Positions 9,421-20,930 of a stretch of DNA of 64,000 nt are shown here, piece after piece. Both the position numbers and the translations under genes were made by a program. Each line of letters begins with the position of its first letter. Position 1 is the stretch's first letter. Source of the stretch: Topomyia yanbarensis (lineage: Eukaryota > Arthropoda > Insecta > Diptera > Culicidae); assembly GCF_030247195.1 (NCBI RefSeq), contig NC_080671.1:416278044-416342043 (forward strand), written 5' to 3'. The notes below the pieces were generated by a model, which did not search any database, was not told the DNA's origin, and saw only the letters and a list, made by a program, of their open reading frames with translations.

Positions 9421-11266
9421 ATGAGTGGTCCATCCGTAAGTTATTTTGCGTTAAAAAATTCGAACTAATTAACGAACTATTTTGACTTTATTTATGCACG
9501 TCCATAGAGTCATCCATCTGCGAGTAGTTCAGCTGCCGGTGGAGGTGGCAGTTCATCCGGTCCGCCCGTGTCGGTGCAGGAATTTTCGATCCGGGTACCA
9601 AAGAATCTGAAGAAAAAACATCATGTAATGCGTTTCAACGCTACATTGAATGTAGATTTCACCCAATGGCGTTCAGTCAAGATGGAACGGGAGAACAATT
9701 TGAAAGAGTTCAAGGGATTCGACGAGGATATGCCTAAGTTTGGTGCTGGATCGGAATTTAACCGGGATCTAAGAGAGGAAGCTCGTCGTAAGCGATACGG
9801 TATTATAGCAAAAAAGTACCGACCAGAGGCCCAGCCTTGGATTTTGAAGGCTGGTGGTAAGAAGGATGGTAAAAAGTTCCGCGGGATTCGAGAAGGTGGA
9901 GTGGGAGAAAATGCTGCGTTCTACGTTTTTACACATGCACCCGACGGTGCAATCGAGGCTTATCCTTTGCACGAGTGGTATAATTTCCAATCGATACAAC
10001 GGTACAAAGCTCTTTCGGCAGAGGAAGCGGAGCAGGAGTTCAGTAAGAGAAAGAAGGTTATGAACTATTTCTCGTTGATGTTACGGAAGCGAATGAAGGG
10101 TGACGACGATACGGTGGAAGATCCTGAGGAAACGAAAGCCAAAAAAGGTGGAGCTGGAAAAGCTAAGGATTTGAAGATCAGTGATATGGACGAGTGGATC
10201 GACTCGGATGATATGAGTTCTTCGGATGACGATGACGATGAAGGTAAACCGAAGGAAAAGGATAGCGATGACGAAGCGGACAAGAAGGCAAAAAATAAAA
10301 AGAAAGCTCTAGCAGAGAGTAAGAAGAAGAAACGAGACGTCGATGAAGAAGCACTGGAAGAATCGGACGATGGTGACGAAGAGGGCCGGGAGTTGGACTA
10401 TATTTCTGACTCTTCGGAAAGTGAATCAGAACCGGAAGGCAAAGCCAACAAGGAACTGAAATCAGTCGCCGAGGAGGATGCTCTCCGTAAATTGCTTACT
10501 TCCGATGAGGACTCTGAAGATGATGATAAGAAATCAGACGAAGAGGAAAATAAAAAGGAAGAGGAAAAGAATGCTAAATCTAAGGAGAAAGAGAAAGATG
10601 CCAAGGAGAAGGAATCGAAAGATTCTAAGAAAAAGAAGAAAAATAAGAAGAAGAAAGCAGAAAACGACAAGAAGGACTCCTCGAGTGGTTCTAGCACGGA
10701 TAGTTCTGATTCGGATGGGGACAACAGCAATTCTAAGCACAAAAAGAAACACAAGAAAGACAAGGAAGGGTTCGCGTCGAACCTGTCCAGCGCCAACAAT
10801 TCTCGATCGGCTTCCCCGAGTATGTCCCAGTTGGAGGCGAGCAAACGCAAGATGGCTGGTTCTAATATGCCCACGGCTGATCTGACCGGTTCGGACAACA
10901 GCAACAGTCCTATATCGACACCGGCAAAGAAGGCTAAAATGGACTCGGCCCTGGCGCTTCCACCGACCTTCACTGGACTTGTTAGCTCCAACAGCAAAGA
11001 GTAAGTAAATTATTTTTAGCATTTACAAGTTTCATTCTTACCGAATACGTTGCAGCGATTATGGCATAACCGAAGAAGCTGTTCGGCGTTACTTGATGCG
11101 TAAACCGATGACCACCACCGAGCTGTTGACCAAGTTCAAAAACAAGAAAACGGGAGTATCGAGTGAGAAACTTGTTGAGACAATGACGGCCATTCTGAAG
11201 AAGATTAATCCGGTCAAGCAGACAATCCAGGGGAAGATGTATCTCAGCATCAAGGTGCCCAAGTGA
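9421..11266 (+). CDS. TfIIFalpha: TFIIF large subunit (RAP74, TfIIF-alpha), complete
   Basis: Three coding exons: 9421-9435 (MSGPS), 9508-11000 and 11056-11266, with GT-AG introns of 72 and 55 bases; the spliced frame is 572 codons, close to insect RAP74 length. Residues about 26-190 form the RAP74/RAP30 dimerisation barrel (SVQEFSIRVPKNLKKKHHVM; QWRSVKMERENNLKEFKGFD; AAFYVFTHAPDGAIEAYPLH). Residues 190-420 are a long charged region of Asp/Glu/Lys/Ser runs. Residues 503-572 form the C-terminal winged helix (DYGITEEAVRRYLMRKPMTT; INPVKQTIQGKMYLSIKVPK), which binds the CTD phosphatase FCP1 and TFIIB in known homologues. The protein works with RAP30 to bring RNA polymerase II to promoters. The third exon is confirmed because it completes the winged helix in frame. 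All domains are intact. Confidence 0.96.
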
Positions 11267-12145
11267 GTGTGAGTGGGGGGTGGGCATTCCGACGGTTCAG
11301 TGAAACACAGGAGCAAGGTTAGTCCCTTCCAATATAATATGACACCGACAGCAGCTTCTAGAGCGTAATTTTCCTAACCGTAGTTTTATGTTAATTATTT
11401 AAAACTAGTTAAGAAATACAGAGGATCAAAACTGCTAAAGGGTAATTTGAAGAACATCAAGACGTATTCGAAAGTTCGATTGTTTGTAAGTTTAAAGCAA
11501 TATAGTTCATTGTTGCTATCAACTATGCAAATTGTGAATTAACTACTTAATGATGTTCGAGAAAAATTGCATATTTCAGTGGTTTTGCAGAGTTATACAC
11601 ATGGGTGCGGTAAATACCTGACCTGGCATTTGGCAGGCTTCACCACAAGGCAGCAACCGCACCGAAGGTGCTGTGCGGGTGCGAGAAATAGCAATTCATG
11701 CCTTCGGTAGTAGCGAATTCAAAAACCTAGCAAAGCATCGCGAAGTTGTTTTTTGAATCCAATGTTCATTATTCATCTCGAGTAATTCAATTAAATTTTG
11801 CCTCCAAGTGATAACTTCGACCAGACCACGCAAGATGACGAAGCATTATGCACTGCTTGGTTGAATACCTAGCGTCGGCATTAATCAGCGCTCGAAAACG
11901 TACGAGCAGCTGTGTACCCAATAGATTTGCAAGAAAAATCATGTAATCCTAAACTACGCGCTCCTAGCGGAATAAAAGCAAGATGGTAAACAAGTTTACT
12001 GATTGTGTTGTACAAATCGAGATCCGTTGTCAGAGTGGTGCGTCTCCGGAAGATTTAAATAAACAAGCGATTGCACTATTTGCAACCACGGAAAAAATCC
12101 TTTCACTTTGATGCACTACTATAGCATATTGAAAAGTGCACCGAA
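11267..12145 (+). other. TFIIF 3' UTR and downstream spacer
   Basis: Non-coding sequence after the TGA at 11264-11266. Possible poly(A) signals AATAAA occur at 11971-11976 and 12058-12063; both are rather distant, and which is used cannot be told from sequence. Confidence 0.4.
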
Positions 12146-12660
12146 ATGGCTGCAGTATCGCACAGTAAAGGTATGGCTTGTTGGTAGTTCAACTAGTACT
12201 ATTGCTTACATTATTTTTGTTTTAGATATCACCCAATCCGAAAAGATCAACTGCAGAAATCGATTTAGCCAGAGGTGAAAAATGTATACCAGATACGATG
12301 CCTTAATCTGTCGACCATTCGATCGGTCAAAAGACCGGTAAAGCGCAAAAGTTGAGCCAATGAGAGGCGCTACTACTCAAGTAGGAAATGAAATAGCAAA
12401 AGCTGGTAATCTGTAGGCTATTGCTGCGAAGGAAAGGCTCATGAACTGCAAGCAAAAGGCACTTGCCTTTACCAAAATGGCAAACCACGCCATTATGTCT
12501 ACGGACATTGCTGATTTAAACGAGACTGCAAGAGAATTTTACTTACTGGAACAGAAAAGGATTCTGAACGAAACCAAAGAGCTTTCCACAAACGAACTGG
12601 AGCAGGCACAGGAGCTTCTAGACAATGATAGTTGAGATGATGCAGAGGATACTATAGAAG
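12146..12660 (+). pseudogene. degenerate gene with NAM-associated/Myb-like C-terminal segment
   Basis: A possible first exon (MAAVSHSK, 12146-12170) ends in AAAG|GTATGG, and a 55-base intron ends TTTTAG at 12225. The next sequence reads well in one frame (ISPNPKRSTAEIDLARGEKC), but that frame does not match the first exon and meets TAA. A third frame at 12441-12635 reads MNCKQKALAFTKMANHAIMS then TDIADLNETAREFYLLEQKR and ends with a Glu/Gln-rich coiled-coil-like tail. The IMSTDI...ETAREFYLLEQKRIL pattern resembles the C-terminal segment of Myb/trihelix proteins (NAM-associated type) encoded beside PIF/Harbinger transposases. At least two frameshifts or stops separate the pieces. Family placement is an inference from motif shape. 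Confidence 0.35.
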
Positions 12661-12950
12661 GATATTAATATAGTAAATGAGTGCGATTCTGAGGGGCACT
12701 TTTTATATTGTTTCGCCACATTAGTTGTCTTTTTTTTGTCCTTTACATCGTGATTTATTATTATGTAGTATTTTTTTAGTACACGACGCTTTCTACTCAA
12801 CTTTGACCGAAATTGGGTAAAGACTAATCTTTCTCCCTAGGGCGAAAATTTTTGATGGAACCACTCTTTGTGCGTAAAGGGCACAAACCCTAACTTAAAA
12901 ATGTCATGGTTGTGCTTCGACTTCGTCTCATCAGAAACCGACGCTAACTT
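12661..12950. other. spacer with no gene
   Basis: AT-rich sequence. A motif CGACTTCGTCTCATCAGAA near 12918 recurs, with one change, near 48192 inside another repeat, so part of this may be repeat-derived. Confidence 0.3.
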
Positions 12951-13179
12951 ATTAGGCAATCCATGAGACGTTTCTGATCAGCTGATTATTTCTTTTTTAC
13001 TTCTTCTGACGTTACTCCGAGGGGAGCGACGTCCGACAATATCGTTGATTCGATCCAACATCAAACGAATCGGATTAACGAAAGATGTTTGTCGGACGAG
13101 TTTTTCTGTTCGCAGGAGTAGACTTGTTGACAGAACCCCCCGCTGGATTGTCAAACAAACGTCTAATGGATTGCCTAAT
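12951..13179. mobile_element. palindromic MITE with 23-bp terminal inverted repeats
   Basis: Left end ATTAGGCAATCCATGAGACG (12951 on) and right end at 13157-13179 are inverted repeats of 23 bases with one mismatch. Further inside, CGTCCGACAA near 13029 pairs with TTGTCGGACG near 13090, so most of the 229 bases can fold back on itself. No transposase is encoded. The target duplication is ambiguous because the ends are themselves ATTA/TAAT; a TA duplication is possible. Confidence 0.7.
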
Positions 13180-13265
13180 TGCCGAAATAGATTAGCACCG
13201 GCTCCGGGCTAAATTCCAAAACGGAAACACTATTTATGTTTTCAATCAAACGACTAGTCAAACGT

Positions 13266-13345
13266 GATGTCCCGTTAGAGTAGAAGTTCTGTTAAGTCGA
13301 TAAAACACAGCAAAACCAAAACATGTCTTGGCGTAACGGGACATC
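13266..13345. repeat. 12-bp inverted repeat pair
   Basis: GATGTCCCGTTA at 13266-13277 is exactly inverted at 13334-13345 (TAACGGGACATC), with partial pairing continuing outwards. It may be a small element end or the remains of one. It lies in an otherwise featureless spacer between 13180 and 13610. Confidence 0.45.
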
Positions 13346-13610
13346 GCGGCAAGCAAGGCATGTAATCACTCCACAAACGGACTTTTCAATCAAGGACCAG
13401 TGTCAAGGACGGGCTATTTGTGTATTATGAACAAACCTCTGCAGACTATTAATTTGGCACGCATTAGCAACGAGAAATTTTACTTTTCAGAGTACTTAAA
13501 TAGGCTACTACCCGGCATTAAACGCAAAATTTGAGCTTATAGGTATTTATTTACAATCTTACATATCTTTAATTTCATCTACAGGTTAGAATAATGTTGT
13601 TAACCTAAAA

Positions 13611-14100
13611 TCACAATTTGTTTTCATTATTCAGTTTAGCGTACGCTCTCCTTCTCGATGTCCTCAAATGAAGTACGACCGTTGCAACGACATGTGTCAC
13701 GTGGTGCCGTACCGTCTTCTTATTTCGCGCGTTACTCATCCGTCTCGTGTTCTGGAAAGCTACGTCGCTGTGGTTGTTTTTCCTGCTTGTCAACATCGAA
13801 TCCCGAGGTATCAGCTGTTGCGTGTCGTCATGCAGATCGTAACTCTCGATCATTGTATCTATTTCATCTAAGCACCATGACGAAGTTACGGTGTTTTCGC
13901 TTTGACGCATTGTAGCAAGTAGACATCTGGACTTCGATGGCACATCCAACTCTTTTTGATTCTTCGAGCGACGCTTCGATGGCCGTATTGGTTGCCGCAA
14001 CGGCGAGCATCGCTGGAAAGCCGATGGATGTTCCATGCTGACGATATGTTGTCTCTCTCGTGTACGGCACTACTGATACTGTCTCGTTCCGCTCATTCAC
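13611..14100 (-). pseudogene. possible coding remnant, two overlapping frames
   Basis: Two minus-strand frames are open over 14100-13864 and 14036-13611. The first reads GFPAMLAVAATNTAIEASLE and then KRVGCAIEVQMSTCYNASKR before a stop; the second continues with TVTSSWCLDEIDTMIESYDL and RKNNHSDVAFQNTRRMSNAR. The compositions look protein-like and could be one gene joined by a frameshift near 13900. No family was recognised, and chance open frames cannot be excluded. Confidence 0.25.
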
Positions 14101-14409
14101 TTATGTACTGTCGCCACCGGTACCGGCATATCCATCCCTCGAGAACCCTTGGCTGTGTTTGGTTATTACCTGGTGAAATGCGAAGAGGACAAACAAATAA
14201 ACACTCGCAAAGCTAGCGAATCGTCTGCCAGGCAGCCTGCCAAAAATAGGACAAGTATAAACAGGATTCGTTTACGTATCTACCCGTTAGTAGAACAACA
14301 TACCTACACCGAGATTACAGAAGTCATCCCATTCATTAAAGCAGGTTTACAGACAATGCGATTCTATGGACCCCGATCGATTTTTGGGGGCGGAGATGAT
14401 CCTCAGTAA

Positions 14410-15407
14410 TTTGGTTAAACGACTGTGGACTGCGCTGTGAAACTAGCGTCAGATGAATCCAGCAATAAAATATTGTTAATATATTCTTCAAATTCAATTC
14501 AGACTATTACCTTCCTAAATAAAAAAAATCCAGGTTGATTTGATCTCCAGAGGCTTATATTATCATTTCTATGATTCAGTAGTAGCGATCACCATTTTGG
14601 CATTCATCATGTGTCCGTTCCAGTTACGTACAAGCGTGTATGCAGGTAAAAGTTCGACATAATTAACCTTTTGTTTAAACTCATCAGTAGATCGATTTTG
14701 CAGTTATAATTTAAGAAGGAGTTTGTTTTGTCCTTTCAAACAAACCTTTTCAGATGACCTAATATCTAAGTGTTAGTTAGGGAATTCCCCACATTTATGT
14801 TCAGAGAAAAGTATGAGTGTGTGAATATGGAAGCTCGAACAGCCTGCATTGCATTTTTTTGAAAATAACTAGTTTGGGCTAGTCTAGTAAAGGTTGCCTG
14901 TTTGAGGCATTTGTATTTACTAGATTTACTGCATTATATCAGAGTTTCCGAAAACCAAAGTTATTGTTAAACTTGACTTGCCATGTCAAAAAACTGTAAC
15001 AAACTCCGCACATTTTTCGAGAAGTACAAATATGCATATTTCTCACAGGAGATGGTTGTTTAGTAAGCCTGGAATGGAAGGCAATGGCTTACAGTTGCAT
15101 TTCCTTAGATTTGGATCTAGAAACCAAATATATAGTTATTAGAATCCGACTGCATTTGTTCAGTTTGACTCATTCACTATGATGTCCTGGCGGAAAACAG
15201 TTAAATGATTGCCCCTTAATAACGGAAATCCGGCTCTCACGTGGCAAAAGTTGCCGGTATGTGTTACGTATGTAGCAGCCATGATCAGTAACCATGGGAG
15301 TGTTTGTTATAGTTTATGATGTTCGTCTTTTCCATCATGATACGATGAACCATTATCAAGATTTCGAAGGATGACAAAGATGTTAGCTTCATGATTTTTT
15401 ATTCATG
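14410..15407. other. AT-rich stretch without recognised features
   Basis: No gene, RNA or element ends were recognised. It is flanked on the right by the target duplication of the hAT-like element at 15416. Confidence 0.4.
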
Positions 15408-15415
15408 AAACCGAT

Positions 15416-16135
15416 CAGGGATACCAACAATACAGAATAATCTGTATTTTCACAGATTTTTCAGCCATTTTCATACCAAGAATCTGTATGTACAGATATT
15501 CAGATTTTTGTGTATAAATACAGACATACAGATTTTTGAGAAATGATGTTACAAAAACTATTTTTAGAAATATTATTTTCAGTTTCAGTAATACTTCTGC
15601 TCTGTCTCTCTCAGCTTAGCCTATATTAAAATATATCTTCACTTATGAGAGTGGTCGCTCACTCAGAAAAGTGAATGTATGTAATACACTCAGGTTAGAC
15701 ACAGCAAACGCCTGGCTGTGGCTGCATTGTACTCCCAGAAACGTTAATTGTAATGCTCTGTTATTTTGTTAATTCTCGATTTGTTGTACGAAAACTCGAC
15801 AGCTACATTGGTCGACTTAATGTATATAATTATATATCAACAAAAGTCATGAAATGAAGAAGAAAATGATTTTTCCGTTGTGCGCACATTCATAAAGTTC
15901 AAGTTTCTGGATGTAAAATATCAGAACGATTTGTAGTGGTTGTTTTACGAAAATGTAAACAGGTTCTTGCTTGACTAATTTAAACCATAGGAATTGATAT
16001 CTTCGATGGATAATCCAGCAATAGGTAAAACGACTCAATTGATTCGATACAGATATAGATATAGATGTTTCGAAAGTAATTACAAATGAAAAGATTTTTT
16101 AGGACAAAAATACAGATTTAATTTTGGCAATCCTG
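15416..16135. mobile_element. hAT-like non-autonomous element, CAGGG family, copy 1
   Basis: The ends are CAGGGATACCA (15416-15426) and TGGCAATCCTG (16125-16135), imperfect inverted repeats. The element is flanked by a perfect 8-bp duplication AAACCGAT at 15408-15415 and 16136-16143, the size made by hAT transposases. The left 130 bases carry repeated AATCTGTA/CAGATTTTT motifs, the subterminal kind used for transposase binding. No transposase is encoded; the 63-codon frame at 15847-16038 is not protein-like. Confidence 0.8.
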
Positions 16136-16143
16136 AAACCGAT

Positions 16144-16977
16144 AAAGCATTTGTTTCCGTGTGCCCACCTATTCTAACCATATGAATTCAATTCTTGCCA
16201 CATTGGTATTCATGTTTTTACTAGAGTCTGTGGTATTTAGAGTTCCGTACAGAGGAATGCGCAACACTGCCTAAAATGATGTCCTCTTCATTGTTTCTGG
16301 CACCCACAGCTTTTGCTGTAACTTTGAGTGACTTTAACCGAGTTACACAGTGGAGTGAATTAAAAACCTACTGTTTCGTGGCTTATTGCACTTTATTCAT
16401 AATACTATTCCATGTAATTTATTTTACATTGTTACAAAAAACTATAAAAAACTGAATACAGTGTCTTGTTTAGGCGATTGAAATATTTCGCCATGATATT
16501 ATTTTTTTCGACACTAATACTTTATTTGCATGTTCTCTGAAAGAAGAATGTTTGTTTACCTTGCACGATAGGTAGCCATCTGACTGTTCGATAGGTACAT
16601 TTGGCTTCACTCTGTGCGAGCCTTTATAACATAAACAACGCCTTTGGTTTTTACCACATAGACGTTTTTACATAACACTAAATTTTGCCTTCGCATGATT
16701 TGTAAAACGAATTACTCTACTTTTGCCACCCTTTCAAAACAAACGTAAACATCACATGAGTGTTTATGCCCATTTTTTGCGATAAAATTATTTTTCAAAC
16801 CATACTCTAATGAAAGAAGTCAGAAAAATAGCTTTTTCAATTGATAATTTTTGCATGTAATTACTTGAAAATAGTGAATTTTTACCGGATTTTTTAACTT
16901 CGAATTATATTATTGCACAATTTTTCATATTAAGCTTGAGCTTGTGCGACCACCCCTGCCTGCTACTCCGTTATCAA
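16144..16977. other. AT-rich stretch without recognised features
   Basis: No coding or repeat structure was recognised between the hAT-like element and the LOA copy. Confidence 0.4.
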
Positions 16978-18275
16978 GATTCACGACCAACATGAAGACA
17001 CCATTGCTCAACAACACATAAGCCTTGATGCATCAAATCAAAAAGTATGTTAATGCAAATACCGGTGATCATTATATGATAATCTTCGGCGAAACCATAC
17101 GTCGGAGACCCCAGCTCATTAAGTTTTCTCAACAAGCTATCGGCGACAAGGTTCCACCTTGAGGACATCCGCAGACACTCAGTTTCCTTATCTCTACTTG
17201 TCTTAACGATGAGCACAGATGTCGGTTGCTAAACATTACGTGTATCCAGTTCGTGATATATGAAGGTACTCCATGACCTCGTGCTGCTTACAAAATGGAT
17301 TCGAAAGACACGTTGTCAAAGGCATCTTCAATATCGAGAAAAACTCCTAAACTTGATTGCTTTTGTGAAAAAGCTTTTTCAATGTTGTAGATAACATTGT
17401 GTAACAGCGTGGTAGAAGGCTTCACCCGCTGATATGCATGTTGCATTGCATGCAGCGGGTGCTCGCCCAAGCTAACATCCCGAATGTAGTGGTCGATTAA
17501 ACGTTCCACTGATTTGAGAAGGAAGGAGGTCAGACTGATCAGTCTAAAGCTCTTTGCCTCCTCATAAGTGACGCGGCAGCCTTTGGGAATGAATTTGACA
17601 GTTATTTCCTGCCACGCTAATGGAATGTATTCTGTTGCAATACTACAAGTAAGAACCTTTTTCAAAATATGCTTGAAGTGTTCATATCCTTTTTGTAGTA
17701 GAACTGGAATGATTCGATCCTTTCTCGGAGACTTATACGATTTGATCGATTCGGTTGTCACAATTCTACGAACTAATGCCCAAGAATCAGAACTACCTGA
17801 AAAGAATTCAGTCATCAGTGATGGCTCCGTACAGCATAGAAAGTGTGTGTCAAAAAGACAGTTGAGTACTACATCTTTGTCAGACGAGTGTTCACCATTA
17901 GCAGTTCTAATGAAACTGACATGAAAGTCTTTCGATTTAGAAAGTAACTTATTTAATCTACTAGCCTCGTTGAGACTTGAGACATTTGTGCAGAGGCTTT
18001 TCCAACCACTTCGCTCAGAGGATCAAAGGGCATTTCTGTATGGTTTGCGAGCCAACTTAAATGCCTCTGACCCGTCCCTGCGTCTGCGATTCCAAGCTCT
18101 TCAACATAAATTTTTGAGTCGATCATGTTCGGTATTCCACCAAGGTGTTCCTCTAGAAGCACGCATAACTCGAAGCGCACAAGCATCTTGGTATGCTGCT
18201 ACTATGAGTCAGCTTGTTTTATCCACGACCTCATCCAAGTCGCTTGGAGATTCAATCGTCGGAAGAAATTTGCCG
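16978..18275 (-). pseudogene. LOA-clade LINE copy A, RT region only
   Basis: On the minus strand, 17815-17288 encodes LOA reverse transcriptase (KSYKSPRKDRIIPVLLQKGY; PLAWQEITVKFIPKG; GVFLDIEDAFDNVSFESIL). Further along, the sequence matching the catalytic FADD region is near 17095 (FAEDYHIM). The upstream linker lies at 17960-18275. It is homologous, inverted, to 19250-20520 of copy B. Stops and frame changes make it non-functional. Both ends are truncated, the left at about 16978 and the right at about 18275. Confidence 0.75.
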
Positions 18276-18563
18276 GCTGTGGTCCGCTAGGAGGTTGATA
18301 ACTGTCTATTATCTTTTACCGGACAAAACCAGCCTAGTGGCCGTGTGGCATCCGGCGGGTTGAAGTATCTAAACCAAGAATTGATCCACTGGGTTCCTGT
18401 TCCCATGCCGTAAGAGGCGACTAAAAACAGGAGTCCTCAAGTCAAGGTGTTGCTCCGTGTCGAGGACTGAATGGCTCGCAGGACTAAAATATGCCAGTCG
18501 TGCAGGGAGTGTCGTGGGTCTTACCCTTATTAAATTATTCTTCAGCATAAACGTACAGCAACT
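18276..18563 (+). other. LOA copy B 5' region
   Basis: Non-AT-rich sequence (CCGTGTGGCATCCGGCGGGT; TGAATGGCTCGCAGGACTAA) precedes the endonuclease of copy B. It is probably the 5' UTR or gag end of the LOA element, but no reading frame is preserved. Confidence 0.35.
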
Positions 18564-19200
18564 ATGAATCGATCCCGTCTTGTGCAGCAAGGAAAAGCTT
18601 TTATAGCTTTGGTTCAAGAACCGTATTTCCATAAAGGAAACTTCTATGTTGGAAAGCTACTTAACCCCGTCTTCGTAGTTTCCAACAAAAATGGCATGAC
18701 AAATCCACGTGAAATGCCTCGTGCATGTATACTTGCTATTGACGCATGTCTTATATCCGACCTCACAACTCGCGATATTTGTGCTGTCACGGTAAATATG
18801 ACTGTTGACAACATAAACAAGAAATACGGTATATTTGCCGCTTTATGAACCATCACTTTCTGATGATTTCATAAGGGTCATACTGTGGTAGAAATGGGTT
18901 TCCTATCATAATCGGCAGTGATGCAAATGCCCACCACATAATTTGGGGCAGCTCAGATATCAATTTGAGAGGCACCGAATTAATGGAATACTTAAGTAGT
19001 ACAAATATGCACATTCTTAATGCAGGAAACCGCCCAGTATTTGCACGAGCTGGCAGAGAAGAGATGTTAAATGTAACTCTCTGCTCTAACGGTATTACGC
19101 ATGGCATTACACAAACTGGCTCGTACCAAACGAGCTCGAACCGTCGTTATCTGATCATAAGTACATCGTCTTTGATCATTTAAACGTCTCGCTAGATATC
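18564..19200 (+). pseudogene. LOA-clade LINE copy B, endonuclease
   Basis: The frame from 18564 reads FIALVQEPYFHKGNFYVGKL (QEP motif) and CAVTVNMTVDN, then breaks near 18850. A second frame resumes with GSDANAHHIIWGSSDINLRG-type coding near 18910-18965 and REEMLNVTLCSNGI near 19060. This is the apurinic-type endonuclease of LOA elements. The SDHKYI-type end near 19150 is decayed. Confidence 0.7.
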
Positions 19201-19689
19201 GTCACCTACCGTAATTCCAAATCTACTGGGACCTCTACGAAGAGGGCTTGGCGACTTGGTTTCATCGGTATCTTCCGACGATTGAATCTCCAAGTGACTT
19301 AGATGAGGTCGTGGATAAAACAAGCTCACTCATAGTAGCAGCATACTAAGAGGCTTGTCCGCTTCGAGTTATACGTGCTTCTAGAGGAACACCTTGGTGG
19401 AATACCGAACTTTTTCGACTCAAAAAGTTATGTAGAAGAGCTTGAAATCGCAGACGCACGGACGGGTCGGAGGCGTTTAGGTTGGCTCGCAAAGCATACA
19501 TAAATGCCCTTCGATTCTCTGAGCGAAGTGGTTGGCAAAGCCTCTGCACAAATGTAAGTCTTAACGAGACTAGTAGATTAAATAAGCTACTTTCAAAATC
19601 GAAAGACTTGGTGAATACTCGTCTGACGAAGATGTAGTACTCAACTGTCTTTTTGACACACATTTTCCAGGCTGTACGGAGCCATCATT

Positions 19690-20930
19690 GACTACTGGCC
19701 CTGAGTTCTTTTGAGGTAGTTCTGATTCTTGGGCATTTTCTCGTAGGATTGTGACAACCGAATCGATCACATGGACGATTGAAAGTTTTGTTCCGTATAA
19801 GTCTCCGAGAAAGGATGGAATCATTCCAGTTTTACTACAAAAAGGATATGAACCCTTCAAGCATATTTTGAAAAAGGTTCTCACTTGTGGTCTTGCAACA
19901 GGATACATTCCATTAGCGTGGTGGGAAATAACTGTCAAATTAATTCCCAAAGGCGGCAGCGTCACTTATGAGGAGGCAAAGAGCTTTAGACCGATCAGTC
20001 TGACCTCCCTCCTTCTCAAATCAGTGGAACGTTTAATCGACCAGTACATTCGGGATGTTAGCTTGGGTGAGCACCCGCTGCATGCAATGCAACATGCATA
20101 TCAGCGGGGGAAGTCTACTACCACCCTGTTACACAATGTTGTCTACAACATTGCAAAAGCTTTTTCACAAACGCAATCAAGTTTAGGAGTTTTTCTCGGT
20201 ATTGAAGGTGCTTTTGATAACTTGTTTTTCGAATCAATTTTGGAAGCAGCACGAGACCATGGAGTACCTTCGTATATCACGAATTGGATACACGACAAGT
20301 AGAGATAAGGAAACTGAATGTCTGCGGATGTCCTCAAGGTGGTGTGCTGTCACCACTTCTATGGAACTCTGTCGCCAATGGCTTTTTGAGGAAACTTAAT
20401 GAGCTTGGTTTCGCCGATGATTATCACATAATCATCACCGGTCTTTGCATTAACACACTTTTTGATTTGATGCAACAAGTCTTATGTGTTGTTGAGCAAT
20501 GATGTCTTCATGTTGGACAATCAGCTAATGCAAATAAAACATCAATCGTGCTTTTCACGCAACGAAGCATTACAACTAGAGCTCGTCCATTGCAGTTATT
20601 TGACGCGGAAATTATTATCGCAGATTATTCAGGATCAAATAAGCTTGAAGGCCATCGGCAAATGTAGACGGGTTTTCGGCAAATTTTGGGGATTCAAACC
20701 CAAGTACATTCAGTGGATCTACACAACAATTGTTAGACCAATACTGGTCTGCCTTGTTTGGTGGCAGAAGGGAGAAGTCATGACAATCCAATCAAAGATA
20801 AACCATTTTCAGAGGATGGTCTTGATGGCGATGACTAACCTAATAGATCGTCCAACTAGCCATACAAGGCTGTGGCCCCAAATGGTTACTTGGGATGAGT
20901 ATACACTTGCTCCCAGTGACCTTACACTCA
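19690..20930 (+). pseudogene. LOA-clade LINE copy B, reverse transcriptase
   Basis: Motifs in order: SYKSPRKDGIIPVLLQ-like coding near 19795, PLAWWEITVKLIPKGGSVTY near 19910, FRPISLTSLLLKSVERLIDQ near 19985, SLGVFLGIEGAFDNLFFESI near 20180, CPQGGVLSPLLW-type coding near 20330 (PQGGVLSPLLWNSVANGFLR) and FADDYHIIITGLCIN near 20410. The last keeps the FADD catalytic pair. Frameshifts near 20300 and 20505 break the protein. FLGIEGAFDN has Gly where the first catalytic Asp is usual (compare FLDIEDAFDN in copy A), so this copy is also catalytically altered. Confidence 0.8.

Noticed and set aside
10398..10997. Long antisense open frames opposite TFIIF
   Set aside because: They are mirror images of the low-complexity Glu/Lys/Ser coding region, rich in Ser/Phe/Leu, as expected for a shadow frame.
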